Origin: Nocardioidaceae bacterium
Lineage (GTDB): Bacteria > Actinomycetota > Actinomycetes > Propionibacteriales > Nocardioidaceae
Length of the DNA stretch: 41,768 bases
Assembly (NCBI GenBank): GCA_030447585.1
Contig: JAUJOO010000003.1
Span: 220,870 to 262,637, forward strand
Direction of reading: 5' to 3'
Below are positions 7,880 through 16,647 of the stretch, piece after piece; within the stretch, counting starts at the first letter, position 1; each line of letters opens with the position of its first letter. Below the pieces are notes generated by a model, which was not told the DNA's origin, ran no database searches, and saw only the letters and a program-made list of their open reading frames with translations. Both the position numbers and the translations under genes were made by a program.

Positions 7880-8830
7880 ATGTCGCAGACGCCCGGTGGG
7901 TCCGCGGACCCGTACGGACCCGATGACCCCCGGCAGGGCGGACCTGGAGGTCAACCCCCGCCGCCCGCGGCACCGCAGCCAGGGACCGGCGGCCCGCCAG
8001 GGTACGGCGGCCCACCGCCGTACGGGGGTCAACCGGGTCCGGGGGGTCCGCCAGGGTACGGCGGCCCACCGCCGTACGGGGGTCAACCGGGTCCGGGGGG
8101 TCCGCCAGGGTACGGCGGTCCGCCACCCCAAGGCCAGCCTGGTTACGGAGGCCAGCCACCGGGCTACGGCGGACCCGGTGGCTGGGGGCCGAGTGGTGTC
8201 CACGGCGGTCCTCCGCCGTCAAGCAGTAACAACTCGCTCAAGATCGTCATCGCGATCATCGCCGCCTTGGTCCTCGTCGGCGGCGGCATCATTGTCTACC
8301 TGCTCACCCGAGGCGACGACGACAACCAGTCGAGTGACCCGATCGAGACGACGAGCACCTCCAGCTCTCCGACAAGCGTGCTTCCCACAAGTCCGCCGAC
8401 GACTCTGACGGACATCGAGACCCCGACCATGAGCATTCCCACCGAACTGCCTTCCCTGACCACTCCGACCGCCGACACAGAGCCACCGCCAAGCGTGCCG
8501 CCCGAGTATCCGACATTCTCCGGGGCGGAACCATCGAAGAAGGAGTACCTCGCACTGGCCACTGAGTTCGTCAACAGGGCGAAGTCTGGCGAGTGCGAAG
8601 GCGCCCGAGCTCTGATGTCTCGAGGAGTCAGCAAGATCACACCCGACGACCAGCTGTGCTCGGGCGACACGGCGGACTTGATGAACAAGGCAGATCTCGA
8701 CGACTACAAGTTCATGAACTTCCACACTGCCGGCGGGCAAGTCGAGTTCTCCAGCAACGGCGTCACCGTCTTTGTCGGTATGTCCTTCGAGAACAACCAG
8801 CTGTACGTCGACTTCTTCGTGGCCTACTGA
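7880..8830 (+). CDS. Pro/Gly-rich single-pass membrane protein of unknown function
   Basis: 316 residues. ATG 7880 is preceded by GGAGGACTTGTC. Order: a cytoplasmic Pro-Gly-Tyr-Gln-rich tail of about 110 residues made partly of an exact 18-residue repeat (GGPPGYGGPPPYGGQPGP), one membrane helix at about 116-137, then a Thr/Ser/Pro-rich stalk of about 80 residues. An extracellular C-terminal domain of about 100 residues follows, with two cysteines (GECEG and DQLCSG) that could form a disulfide. The architecture resembles actinobacterial Pro-rich-tail, TM, DUF4878-like proteins, but I do not recognise the domain with certainty. It sits between dprA and xerC, usually adjacent in related genomes. 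Confidence 0.85.
   Translation: MSQTPGGSADPYGPDDPRQGGPGGQPPPPAAPQPGTGGPPGYGGPPPYGGQPGPGGPPGYGGPPPYGGQPGPGGPPGYGGPPPQGQPGYGGQPPGYGGPGGWGPSGVHGGPPPSSSNNSLKIVIAIIAALVLVGGGIIVYLLTRGDDDNQSSDPIETTSTSSSPTSVLPTSPPTTLTDIETPTMSIPTELPSLTTPTADTEPPPSVPPEYPTFSGAEPSKKEYLALATEFVNRAKSGECEGARALMSRGVSKITPDDQLCSGDTADLMNKADLDDYKFMNFHTAGGQVEFSSNGVTVFVGMSFENNQLYVDFFVAY
7994..8119 (+). repeat. 54-bp tandem direct repeat inside the Pro/Gly-rich gene
   Basis: Successive copies begin CCAGGGTACGG at 7997, 8051 and 8105, exactly 54 bases apart. The first two units are essentially identical at the DNA level, silent positions included, and the third breaks off. The unit is a whole number of codons (18), so copy number can change without breaking the frame. 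Confidence 0.9.
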
Positions 8831-8909
8831 GCCACCCTGCGGGCCCGGTCGACCTGCCTCCCGCGGTTGGCATCCTGCCGGCAGCCCACGACCGGCCGGG
8901 ATACCCGAG

Positions 8910-8938
8910 TACGGCGCCTCGCGACTGCGCGCGCCGTA
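8910..8938 (+). terminator. hairpin after the Pro/Gly-rich gene
   Basis: TACGGCGC (8910-8917) and GCGCCGTA (8931-8938) form a perfect 8-bp stem with a 13-base loop, 80 bases past the stop codon and just before xerC. No T-tract follows, so its role as a terminator is only likely. Confidence 0.35.
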
Positions 8939-8974
8939 GCTCGCAGGCATGGGGCGAGGTGAGACCATCGGGCT

Positions 8975-9904
8975 GTGACGAGGCCGGATGACCTTCCTGA
9001 GTGGGCTGCGCGTCTGCTCGCCGACTACGAACGGCACCTTGCGCACGAACGCAACCTGGCGCCGCACAGCGTCAGGGCCTACCTGGGAGATGTCGCCGAT
9101 CTGCTCGACCATCTGAACCGGCTCGGGTGTCACAACCTCGACGAGGCGGACGTCCGGGCGCTGCGGAGCTGGCTCGCGAAGCAGCAGTCGTTGGGCCGCT
9201 CGCGCACCACACTCGCCCGTCGAGCCACCGCGGCTCGTGTGTTCACCGCGTGGGCCGCCGCCAATGCACATGCGCGCGCTGACGTCGGGTCCACCCTCAA
9301 GAGCCCTAAACCGCACCGCAGCCTGCCGGCCACTCTCAGCGACCACCAGACCGCGCAACTTCTCGAGGTTTCGCTCGAGCGAGCTGGCGAGGGCGGTCCC
9401 GCAGCGCTGCGTGACCTCGCCGTCGTCGAGCTGCTCTACGCCACCGGCATTCGCGTAGGTGAGCTCGTCGGGCTCGACGTCGACGACGTCGACCTCGCGC
9501 GCAGGTTGGTGCGAGTCTTGGGGAAGGGACGCAAGGAGCGCTCGGTGCCTTTCGGCATACCGGCCGGTGAGGCACTCGAAGGTTGGTTGGTTCGCGGGCG
9601 TAGCGGTCTCGCGACCCCGGCGAGTGGGCCGGCGCTGTTCATCGGTGTCAGGGGCGGCCGGTTGGACTCACGGACGGTCAGAGCCTTGCTTCGTCGGCTT
9701 CTCGCCGAGGTCGAGGGAGCTCCGGACATGGGACCTCACGGCCTGCGTCATACGGCAGCCACTCACCTCTTGGCGGGGGGAGCGGACCTGCGCAGCGTGC
9801 AGGAGATCCTGGGGCACTCGTCGCTGGCCACTACGCAGATCTACACCCATGTGACGACCGAGCGGCTGCGCATGGCCTATCGACAGGCTCACCCGCGGGC
9901 CTGA
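8975..9904 (+). CDS. xerC: tyrosine recombinase XerC
   Basis: 309 residues, GTG start. With XerD it resolves chromosome dimers at dif. The N-terminal SAM-like domain (LAHERNLAPHSVRAYLGDV) is followed by the catalytic domain with Arg in ATGIRVGELVGL, the H-x-x-R pair in HGLRHTAATHLL, and LGHSSLATTQIYTHVT with the nucleophilic Tyr. The chromosomal context between dprA and rpsB is the usual one for actinobacterial xerC, so it is a housekeeping recombinase rather than a phage integrase. Its 3' end overlaps the convergent M23 gene by 16 bases. Confidence 0.93.
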   Translation: MTRPDDLPEWAARLLADYERHLAHERNLAPHSVRAYLGDVADLLDHLNRLGCHNLDEADVRALRSWLAKQQSLGRSRTTLARRATAARVFTAWAAANAHARADVGSTLKSPKPHRSLPATLSDHQTAQLLEVSLERAGEGGPAALRDLAVVELLYATGIRVGELVGLDVDDVDLARRLVRVLGKGRKERSVPFGIPAGEALEGWLVRGRSGLATPASGPALFIGVRGGRLDSRTVRALLRRLLAEVEGAPDMGPHGLRHTAATHLLAGGADLRSVQEILGHSSLATTQIYTHVTTERLRMAYRQAHPRA

Positions 9905-10584
9905 GAGCCGCCTGTCTTTCTGGTTCCCCACAGCAGCATGGCTCCAGCGACGGCCGCGGCGCCGCCCCACTGACGCAGACGTGAGGCTGGGGACTCGCCT
10001 ACCGCAGCGCTCGAGGCGACGTCGTTGTCCGGCCGAGAAGGGGGTGCGGGGTCAGGATCGTGGGTGTGCGTGGCCGGATCAAGAGGCTTGAGCCGCACTG
10101 GCCGGTTGCCGAGGAGGCTCAGCGGGTCGACGTAGAGCTCTCCCCGCTTGGCACCGAGGTGCAGGCATGCCGAGGGGGCGCAGTGCGAGTGCGCGGAGGT
10201 GAGTCGGCCGATCCGCTGTCCGGCCTCGACGCGATCTCCGGCAGTGACCGCCGGAGTAACCGGTTGGTACGTCGAGCGCAGCCCGCCGTGATCCACGACG
10301 ACGACGCCCCGCCCAGCCACCGGTCCGGCAAACGTCACCTCTCCCGCCGCTACGGCGAAGACCGCCTGGCCGGTCCTCCCGGCGAGGTCGATGCCGCGAT
10401 GGCCTGGACCGTAGAGGTGGTCCGGCGGAGCGAACGTGGCCACGACCGCAGGCTGCGGGTCGAATGGCCAGAGCCAGGGCGGCCAGTCGACTCCGCCGGC
10501 ATACGCGCCGAACGGAACCAGCCCTGACACCAGATAGAGGGCGGTGACCAGACAGCAGCCAAGGGTCCGCGTCAAGGCGTTCAT
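9889..10584 (-). CDS. LytM/M23 family peptidase-like protein with altered metal site
   Basis: 231 residues. It has an N-terminal signal or anchor segment (about 1-30), a LytM domain (about 47-160) and a C-terminal hydrophobic segment (about 206-224). M23 enzymes are zinc endopeptidases of peptidoglycan. The first zinc motif is present (His62, Asp66 in GHRGIDLAG), but the usual H-x-H near the end reads Cys140-Leu-His142 (ACLHLGAKRG). Actinobacterial proteins next to rpsB often show the same C-L-H variant, which points to a weak or non-catalytic LytM domain that may activate or scaffold other hydrolases (inference). It is transcribed away from rpsB and converges on xerC. Confidence 0.88.
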   Translation of the reverse strand: MNALTRTLGCCLVTALYLVSGLVPFGAYAGGVDWPPWLWPFDPQPAVVATFAPPDHLYGPGHRGIDLAGRTGQAVFAVAAGEVTFAGPVAGRGVVVVDHGGLRSTYQPVTPAVTAGDRVEAGQRIGRLTSAHSHCAPSACLHLGAKRGELYVDPLSLLGNRPVRLKPLDPATHTHDPDPAPPSRPDNDVASSAAVGESPASRLRQWGGAAAVAGAMLLWGTRKTGGSQARG

Positions 10585-10919
10585 CAGATCAGCGTGCGCT
10601 GCGCAGGGGGAGTGATCTACCTTCTTCGCGCGGCTTGTGGACGGCGATGGCGGACCTCGTCAGCTGTGGACGATCGCGCGCCTCGCCGAGTTCGATCTGC
10701 CCGTGAAAGTCCTCTACACTGACCGGTGCGGCCCGTCTGTACGGGTCGACTTCGCACGCCCACAAACCACGGTCTGGCCGTGGGTGCGTGCCTCGGTCCC
10801 GGTCACGGGTCGTCGATGTATGACGGTGACGTGGCGGGGTCGGCATACACGTGGGCGTCAGGGTCTCGGTCCTCGAGACGCACAACCGGACTGCGGCGCC
10901 GCGGCGTCGCACACGAAAC
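10585..10919. other. intergenic region between the divergent M23 and rpsB genes
   Basis: This 335-base stretch holds no convincing gene. It should carry promoters for both flanking genes. TACACT at 10715-10720 is a plausible -10 box for rpsB, which would give a leader of about 230 bases. Small potential hairpins occur (CCCGT-CTGT-ACGGG near 10733), consistent with a structured rpsB leader. Confidence 0.35.
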
Positions 10920-10938
10920 GGTGCTCCCGTGGAGCACC
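10920..10938 (+). promoter_or_regulatory. perfect hairpin directly before the rpsB ribosome binding site
   Basis: GGTGCTCC (10920-10927), loop CGT, GGAGCACC (10931-10938): a perfect 8-bp stem followed after TT by the AGGAGG Shine-Dalgarno at 10941-10946. There is no T-tract and translation starts 15 bases later, so it looks like a translational control element rather than a terminator. Autoregulation of rpsB-tsf by S2 is established in E. coli; its existence here is inferred. Confidence 0.5.
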
Positions 10939-10953
10939 TTAGGAGGCATGCAC

Positions 10954-12087
10954 ATGGCCGTCGTGACCATGCGCCAGCTGCTCGAGAGCGGCGTCCACTT
11001 CGGGCACCAGACCCGTCGCTGGAACCCCAAGATGAAGCGATTCATCATGACCGAGCGCAACGGCATCTACATCATCGACCTACAGCAGTCGCTTGCCTAC
11101 ATCGACCGCGGCTACGCATTCATCAAGGGTGCAGTCGCCTCCGGCGGCAACGTGCTCTTCGTCGGTACCAAGAAGCAGGCGCAGGAGGCCATCTCCGAAC
11201 AGGCCAAGCGGGTGGGTATGCCGTACGTCAACCAGCGCTGGCTGGGAGGCATGCTGACGAACTTCCAGACTGTTCACCAGCGCCTCCAGCGCCTCAAGGA
11301 GCTGGAGGAGGTCAACTTCGACGACGTGGCCGGTTCGAGCCGGACGAAGAAGGAGCTGCTGCAGATGCGGCGCGAGCGCGACAAGCTCGACCGCACCCTT
11401 GGTGGCATCCGCGACATGGGGCGCGTCCCGGCAGCCGTGTGGATCGTCGACACCAACAAGGAGCACCTGGCTGTCGACGAGGCGCGCAAGCTGGGCATTC
11501 CGATCGTGGCGATCCTCGACAGCAACTGCGACCCCGACATGGTCGACTACCCGATCCCCGGAAATGACGACGCCATCCGTTCGGTCGCGCTGCTCACCCG
11601 AGTGGTCGCCGACGCCGTGGCCGAAGGACTGATGGCCCGCGCTGGCGTCAAGAGCGGTCAGGAGGCCACCGGCGAAGAGCTCGGCGCCGAGGAGCCGCTC
11701 GCCGAGTGGGAGCGCGAGCTGCTGGCCGGCCAAGCTGACCGGGCGGCAGCTGAAGGCACCGGTGCAGACCGGGCGGGAGTGACGACTCCTGCGTTGGAGT
11801 CGACGGGCGCTTCGGCTGAAGCGTCGCAAGTCGCTGAGGTCACCGCGGGCGACGAGGGCGCTGACACCAGCCCGGGAGACGAGGTCACGGCGAGCAACGA
11901 AGCCGTAGGCACCCGCGGCCAGAACGTCGCGGACACCCCGAGCAGCGACCAAGCCGACGCGGAGCCGGAGGTAGTCACCAGCGGGGGAGAGCCGGTGCCT
12001 GACAACGAGCCCGAGGCCGCCGCGCCCGTTGTAGTCACCAGTGGGGGAGAGCCGGTGCCCACAGAGGGCGATACGGCGAAGAGCTGA
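10954..12087 (+). CDS. rpsB: 30S ribosomal protein S2 with long acidic C-terminal extension
   Basis: 377 residues. The S2 core covers about residues 1-240: [47 protein letters not shown], and [21 protein letters not shown] use ATG 10954 because AGGAGG at 10941-10946 is seven bases upstream; the in-frame ATG at 10948 would be one base from it. Bacterial S2 is normally about 230-310 residues. Here about 130 extra acidic, low-complexity residues follow, including two copies of [10 protein letters not shown] near the end. The extension is probably disordered and dispensable for the ribosomal role (inference). It is followed by tsf, the classical S2-EF-Ts order. Confidence 0.97.
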   Translation: MAVVTMRQLLESGVHFGHQTRRWNPKMKRFIMTERNGIYIIDLQQSLAYIDRGYAFIKGAVASGGNVLFVGTKKQAQEAISEQAKRVGMPYVNQRWLGGMLTNFQTVHQRLQRLKELEEVNFDDVAGSSRTKKELLQMRRERDKLDRTLGGIRDMGRVPAAVWIVDTNKEHLAVDEARKLGIPIVAILDSNCDPDMVDYPIPGNDDAIRSVALLTRVVADAVAEGLMARAGVKSGQEATGEELGAEEPLAEWERELLAGQADRAAAEGTGADRAGVTTPALESTGASAEASQVAEVTAGDEGADTSPGDEVTASNEAVGTRGQNVADTPSSDQADAEPEVVTSGGEPVPDNEPEAAAPVVVTSGGEPVPTEGDTAKS

Positions 12088-12168
12088 CCCAGACGGCCCA
12101 GCACCCCGTACGACGAGCGGCACCTTGTGCTGTGCTCGTGCAGCCACGAAAGCGAGAAACGGATATCC

Positions 12169-12987
12169 ATGGCAACGACGGCAGCAGATGTCAAGAAGCT
12201 ACGCACCGCCACCGGGGCGGGGATGATGGACTGCAAGAAGGCCCTTGACGAGGTGGACGGCGACTTCGACAAGGCCGTGGAGATCCTTCGGATCAAGGGA
12301 GCCGCCAAGGCTGCCAAGCGTGGCGCCGAGCGCACCGCCTCCGCCGGTCTCGTCGCGAGTCATGGCGGCTCCTTGGTGGAGCTCAACAGCGAGACCGACT
12401 TCGTCGCGAAGTCTGACCAGTTCATCGCCCTTGCCGACCAGATCGTGGCCGCGGCCGACCGGACCAAGGCCGCGGATGTGGACACGCTGAAGGCTGCTTC
12501 GCTCGATGACGGCACGACCGTCGCGGACGCGGTCGAGCGGTTGGCTGCCGTCATCGGTGAGAAGATCGAGCTTGGCCGAGTGGTCTTCTTCGACGGGAAG
12601 GCGACGGCATACCTGCACCGGCGCTCGACAGACCTCCCGCCGGCTGTCGGTGTCCTTGTCGCGTACGACGGCGACGACGAGCAGACGGCTCGAGGCATCG
12701 CGATGCAGATCGCCGCGATGCGTCCCCAGTTCGTCTCACGTGACGACGTGCCGAGCGAGCTGGTGGACAAGGAACGGGCGATCGCCGAGGCCACGGCGCG
12801 TGAGGAAGGCAAGCCCGAACAGGCTCTGCCGAAGATCGTGGAGGGCCGGCTCAACGGTTTCTTCAAGGATGTCGTGCTCCTGGAGCAGCCGTCCGTGCAG
12901 GACTCGAAGAAGACCGTGAAGGCTCTGCTCGACGGTTCGGGAGTGACCGTACGCCGTTTCGCCCGATTCGAGGTAGGCCAGAGCTAG
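12169..12987 (+). CDS. tsf: translation elongation factor Ts
   Basis: 272 residues. EF-Ts exchanges GDP for GTP on EF-Tu. The N-terminal UBA-like segment ([23 protein letters not shown]), the [10 protein letters not shown] contact region, and the C-terminal part with [14 protein letters not shown] are all present. ATG 12169 gives the standard N-terminus MATTAADV; reading from GTG 12127 would add 14 unrelated residues. The ribosome binding site before 12169 is weak (GCGAGAAACGG), so translation may depend on the upstream rpsB traffic. Confidence 0.97.
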   Translation: MATTAADVKKLRTATGAGMMDCKKALDEVDGDFDKAVEILRIKGAAKAAKRGAERTASAGLVASHGGSLVELNSETDFVAKSDQFIALADQIVAAADRTKAADVDTLKAASLDDGTTVADAVERLAAVIGEKIELGRVVFFDGKATAYLHRRSTDLPPAVGVLVAYDGDDEQTARGIAMQIAAMRPQFVSRDDVPSELVDKERAIAEATAREEGKPEQALPKIVEGRLNGFFKDVVLLEQPSVQDSKKTVKALLDGSGVTVRRFARFEVGQS

Positions 12988-13049
12988 GCCTCCGGCTACG
13001 GGTAGGGTCGCCTCAGGCACCGACACAGCTACCGAAGGGGCCGTCCATC

Positions 13050-13796
13050 GTGGAACCTGACATCACAGCGAGCGACGCGGCCCCATCGCCGTACAACCGG
13101 GTTCTCCTCAAGCTGTCCGGCCAGGTGCTGGGCGGCGGTCGGGTCGGCGTGGACCCCGACGTCGTCAACGGAATTGCGGTTCAGGTCGCCGACGTGGTCC
13201 GCACCGACGTCCAGATCGGGATCGTCCTCGGTGGCGGTAACTTCTTCCGGGGCGCCGAGCTGCAGCAGCGTGGTATGGACAGGGCCCGCGCCGACTACAT
13301 GGGCATGCTCGGCATCGTGATGAACTGCCTGGCGCTGCAGGACTTTCTGGAGAACCAGGGGATCGAGACACGCGTCCAGACAGCCATCACGATGGGCCAG
13401 GTGGCCGAGCCCTACATCCCTCGCCGTGCCATCCGGCACCTGGAGAAGGGCCGCGTCGTGATCTTCGGCGCAGGAGCGGGGCTGCCCTTCTTCTCCACCG
13501 ACACCGTCGCGGCGCAGCGCGCGCTGGAGACCAAGTGCGATGTCGTCTTGATGGGCAAGAACGGCGTCGACGGGGTCTACACCGCCGATCCCCGGGTCGA
13601 TCCCACCGCCACGAAGCTCGACTCGATCACCTACCAGGATGCGTTGCAGCAGGCGCTCAGGGTGGCCGACGCGACCGCGTTTGCGCTGTGCATGGAGAAC
13701 AAGCTGCCGATGGTGGTGTTCGGGATGCAGGACCAGGACGCGATCTCACGGGTGGTCCGGGGTGAGAAGATCGGAACGTATGTCGGTTCCGGATGA
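13050..13796 (+). CDS. pyrH: UMP kinase
   Basis: 248 residues, GTG start preceded by GAAGGGG. It phosphorylates UMP to UDP for nucleotide synthesis and belongs to the amino-acid kinase fold: [50 protein letters not shown], and [10 protein letters not shown] possible internal -10 box (TAGGGT near 13003) in the 62-base gap after tsf suggests an additional promoter. pyrH, frr and cdsA follow in the usual order. Confidence 0.97.
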   Translation: MEPDITASDAAPSPYNRVLLKLSGQVLGGGRVGVDPDVVNGIAVQVADVVRTDVQIGIVLGGGNFFRGAELQQRGMDRARADYMGMLGIVMNCLALQDFLENQGIETRVQTAITMGQVAEPYIPRRAIRHLEKGRVVIFGAGAGLPFFSTDTVAAQRALETKCDVVLMGKNGVDGVYTADPRVDPTATKLDSITYQDALQQALRVADATAFALCMENKLPMVVFGMQDQDAISRVVRGEKIGTYVGSG

Positions 13797-13829
13797 CCGA
13801 GACGACGAGACGAGCATGAGGAGCACCGC

Positions 13830-14387
13830 GTGATTGAGACAAGCCTGAGCGAAGCCGATCAGAAGATGCGCAAGGCAGTCGAGGTCGCCAAGGACGACTT
13901 CGCGTCGATCCGGACCGGACGCGCGCACCCCGCGATGTTCTCGAGGTTGACTGCTGACTACTACGGCACCCCCACGCCGATCCAGCAGCTGGCGTCGTTC
14001 CACAACCCGGAGCCTCGGGTGGTGACGATCAACGCCTACGACCCACAGGCGCTCGGTGCCATCGAGAAGGCGATCCGTGACTCGGACCTCGGGGTGAATC
14101 CCAGCAACCATGGCGACATGCTTCGCGTCGTCATGCCTGAGCTCACCGAGGAGCGCCGCAAGGAGTACATCAAGCTCGCGAGGGGCAAGGCCGAGGAAGC
14201 AAGGGTGTCGATCCGCAACATCCGCCGCCATGCCAAGCAGAGCATGGAAAGAGAGCTCAAGGACGGCGATGTCAGCGAGGACGAGGTGTCGGCTGCCGAG
14301 AAGCGGCTTGACGCCATGACCAAGAAGCATGTGGACGAGGTCGACGACGTGCTCAAGCACAAGGAAGCAGAGCTGCTCGAGGTCTGA
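13830..14387 (+). CDS. frr: ribosome recycling factor
   Basis: 185 residues, the family's standard length. It splits post-termination ribosomes with EF-G. Typical elements are FASIRTGRAHPAMF, YYGTPTPIQQLASF, EKAIRDSDLGVNP, LTEERRKEYIKLARGKAEEARVSIRNIRR, and a C-terminal three-helix-bundle strand ending DDVLKHKEAELLEV. The GTG start at 13830 has GAGGAG six bases upstream. It lies 33 bases after pyrH and seven before cdsA. Confidence 0.97.
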   Translation: MIETSLSEADQKMRKAVEVAKDDFASIRTGRAHPAMFSRLTADYYGTPTPIQQLASFHNPEPRVVTINAYDPQALGAIEKAIRDSDLGVNPSNHGDMLRVVMPELTEERRKEYIKLARGKAEEARVSIRNIRRHAKQSMERELKDGDVSEDEVSAAEKRLDAMTKKHVDEVDDVLKHKEAELLEV

Positions 14388-14394
14388 GCCAGCC

Positions 14395-15240
14395 ATGACC
14401 CGCGAATCACCAGCCGAGCTGACCAAGCGCAGCAGAGCCGGCCGGGACCTGCCTGCGGCCATCACTGTCGCGGTGGCGCTCGTCGCCGTCATCGTGGCGT
14501 CGCTGGCGTTCGTCAAGGCTCTCTTCCTGGTGGTGGTGGCGGCCGCGATCCTCGTCGCGCTCTGGGAGATGGGCAGGGCGCTGGCTCACCAAGGCACCTG
14601 GATGCCCGCCGTGCCGATGGCGGTAGGGGCCCTCGGGATGATAGGCGGCTCGTACTACGGCGGACCCGACGTGCTGGTCGTGGTCCTCGCGGGAACCGTC
14701 CTGGCTTGCATCCTCTGGCGCATGCCACGCGGCCAGGCGGGCTTCGTGCGAGACGTCACGAGCACGGTCTTCTGCCTCGTCTACGTGCCGTTTCTGGCTT
14801 CCTTCGTGGCGCTCCTGCTCGCCCCCGACGACGGAATCAGCAGGGTGCTCACGTTCGTCGCGGTGACCGTCGCCTCCGACACCGGCGGGTATGCCGTCGG
14901 TGTGGTGTTCGGCCGGCACGCCATGGCACCGGCGATCAGTCCCAAGAAGTCGTGGGAAGGCTTCGCGGGGTCAGTGGTCGCAAGTATGGCCGCCGGCGTT
15001 GCTTGTCTGGTGTTCCTGTTGGAGGGCGAGTGGTGGGTGGGCATCGTGTTGGGTGCGATTACCGCCGTTGCCGCCACCATGGGCGACCTTGCGGAGTCGA
15101 TGATCAAGCGCGACCTGGGGATCAAGGACATGAGTAACATCCTGCCTGGTCACGGGGGGATCATGGATCGCCTCGACTCGCTTCTGGCCGGGGTAGCGGT
15201 CGTGTGGCTCGTGCTCCATTTCCTGCTTCCAGTGGTCTGA
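14395..15240 (+). CDS. cdsA: phosphatidate cytidylyltransferase (CDP-diglyceride synthase)
   Basis: 281 residues. It makes CDP-diacylglycerol from phosphatidic acid and CTP, the precursor of all phospholipids. Multiple membrane helices begin at about residue 20. The family signature is the long conserved tail with ASDTGGYAVGVVFG, SPKKSWEGFAGS, and KRDLGIKDMSNILPGHGG-x-x-DRLDS. ATG 14395 begins eight bases after the frr stop codon; the upstream ATG at 14329 in this frame lies inside frr. It is the last gene of the rpsB-tsf-pyrH-frr-cdsA run. Confidence 0.96.
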   Translation: MTRESPAELTKRSRAGRDLPAAITVAVALVAVIVASLAFVKALFLVVVAAAILVALWEMGRALAHQGTWMPAVPMAVGALGMIGGSYYGGPDVLVVVLAGTVLACILWRMPRGQAGFVRDVTSTVFCLVYVPFLASFVALLLAPDDGISRVLTFVAVTVASDTGGYAVGVVFGRHAMAPAISPKKSWEGFAGSVVASMAAGVACLVFLLEGEWWVGIVLGAITAVAATMGDLAESMIKRDLGIKDMSNILPGHGGIMDRLDSLLAGVAVVWLVLHFLLPVV

Positions 15241-15745
15241 GGTAGCAAGGCGCCTTGTCATCGCGCGCGGTGCCCATCAGAACAACAATCAACACTGCGT
15301 AATGCTCCAGCTACCGGACGCAATTTCCGTGGCAAAGCACGGCGCGCGGCGAAACCTGCGCCCCCGGAGGTCCGGAAGTGATCGGTGTGGCCACCGTTGG
15401 TTTGTCTTGGCAGTGGGCGCGGAGTGCCAGTGGCGTTGTCCTCCAGGAGACTAACCAGCTATCGCTCAGGAAGCGAACGCGAAACTTGACTCTCGGTCAG
15501 CGTTGACTGAACGTTCGAGTGCGAGTGACAAAGACTAGTAACAAGGCTACCAAACGGTAATCCAGTAAGTGATAGATACACTACGCACAGTAGTTTCCCC
15601 ATAAGTGCGCTCTCGCTCCTGCGGTCGGTCGCCCACCAGTCCAGGAGTCGTCGCAACCAGGGAAGCGATCGGCTCCGAGGCCAACCGGGCGTCGCGCACC
15701 GGCTGCGGTTCCACTTGCCGTAGCGCGTCCGAAACATAGGAAAAG
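15241..15745. other. gene-free stretch after cdsA
   Basis: No coding region here looks like a protein family member; the short open frames on the minus strand (for example 15459-15737) lack a ribosome binding site and recognisable sequence. A 12-base palindrome CAAGGCGCCTTG (15248-15259) just after the cdsA stop might contribute to termination. The AT content is locally higher than in the neighbouring core genes. Confidence 0.4.
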
Positions 15746-15776
15746 CCCGGCTCCTCCCTCAAAGGGAGGAGCCGGG
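15746..15776 (-). terminator. strong intrinsic terminator, best oriented for the minus strand
   Basis: CCCGGCTCCTCCCT (15746-15759) pairs perfectly with AGGGAGGAGCCGGG (15763-15776) around a three-base loop, giving a 14-bp stem. Read on the minus strand it is followed by CTTTTCC, and on the plus strand by ATTTG. It lies 101 bases past the stop of the minus-strand gene at 15877-16647, whose transcript it probably ends, and it would also block plus-strand reading. Confidence 0.85.
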
Positions 15777-15876
15777 ATTTGACCTCTAGTGCTTCAGCTT
15801 CGGCGGTCGACCCGTGGGTGGGAAGGGGCCTGCTTGCGGTGGACCGTCGCGGCTGCCGTCGAAGTTGTCAGCCGAA

Positions 15877-16647
15877 CTATGCGCCGAACTTTTCGCACTG
15901 ACCGCTGAAGCCCGACTCAGCGGTGTTGCCGTACCCGGTTGGCTGGTCACGGTTGCCTGAGCAGCTGAAGGCGTTGTTCGAGTGGTTGTCGATCAGCCGC
16001 AGGCCTTTGTTCTGCGTGGCGTCTCCGGTGGTGGTGTTGTTCTTGATGGTGATTGCTCCACCTTCGGTGGTTCCGACTTCGTTGTCCCTAAGGCGGATGA
16101 ACTGCTCCTCGTTGCCGGTCACGCTGAGCGTGTTGCCGACCACGTTGTCGAAGACACCGATCCGCTTGTTCCCGTCGTTGCCCTGCAAGGTGATGGTCTC
16201 ACCGACGGTCATCATGCAGATGGCGATGTTGCCGTGGTTGTCGGTCAGCTTGATGTTGTTGCCGACCCGCGGGTCAAACGCACAGCCATCGTTTCCGATG
16301 ATGATTCGGCCAGCGGTGTCGCTCAGGTTGATGTTGCCCGTAGTCCCGGTCCCGATGACGTCGGTGTCGATGATCTCGACGAAGCGCGCGCCCGTACCGT
16401 TGACGGAGCCGTTGATGATGGAGTCGTACGCCAGCAACGCACCACCCGGCTCGATGCGAATGTTCCCTTCGACAGTGGCATTCCGCAGTCTGCACACATC
16501 ACCGGCCTTGACTACCAGCCGGGTCACCGCTCCGGTCACGAGGCCGTCGCATCGAGTGGCTTCGACGGCATGTGCCGGCACCTGAAGGATGCCCGCGGTT
16601 GCCACGGCGGCAACCAGGGTCGTAATGAGTGGTACCTGCTTCTTCAT
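15877..16647 (-). CDS. secreted Asn/Gly-rich repeat protein of unknown function
   Basis: 256 residues. The Sec signal peptide is clear (MKKQVPLITTLVAAVATAGI, cleavage probably after PAHA, residues 24-27). The mature part has many short strand-like units carrying Asn and Asp at regular spacing, such as GNIRIEPGG, GNINLSDTAGRIIIGND, NNIKLTDNHGN, and GNTLSVTGNEEQFIRLRDN. This pattern resembles a right-handed parallel beta-helix ladder. Six cysteines could form disulfides. I recognise no enzyme motif. AGGGGACC lies seven bases before the ATG at 16647. It is isolated, with a strong terminator behind it and a long intergenic region in front. Confidence 0.85.
   Translation of the reverse strand: MKKQVPLITTLVAAVATAGILQVPAHAVEATRCDGLVTGAVTRLVVKAGDVCRLRNATVEGNIRIEPGGALLAYDSIINGSVNGTGARFVEIIDTDVIGTGTTGNINLSDTAGRIIIGNDGCAFDPRVGNNIKLTDNHGNIAICMMTVGETITLQGNDGNKRIGVFDNVVGNTLSVTGNEEQFIRLRDNEVGTTEGGAITIKNNTTTGDATQNKGLRLIDNHSNNAFSCSGNRDQPTGYGNTAESGFSGQCEKFGA

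Noticed and set aside
7994..8119. Possible CRISPR or regulatory repeat
   Set aside because: The 54-bp period is whole codons inside a clear coding region.
8975..9904. The tyrosine recombinase as the integrase of the accessory island
   Set aside because: Its position between dprA and rpsB and its sequence mark it as housekeeping XerC, 17 kb away from the island.
10948..10953. ATG two codons before the chosen rpsB start
   Set aside because: It is only one base from the AGGAGG sequence, too close for initiation.
15459..15762. Short minus-strand open frames in the gene-free stretch
   Set aside because: No ribosome binding site, no recognisable family, and they run through or end near the terminator region.
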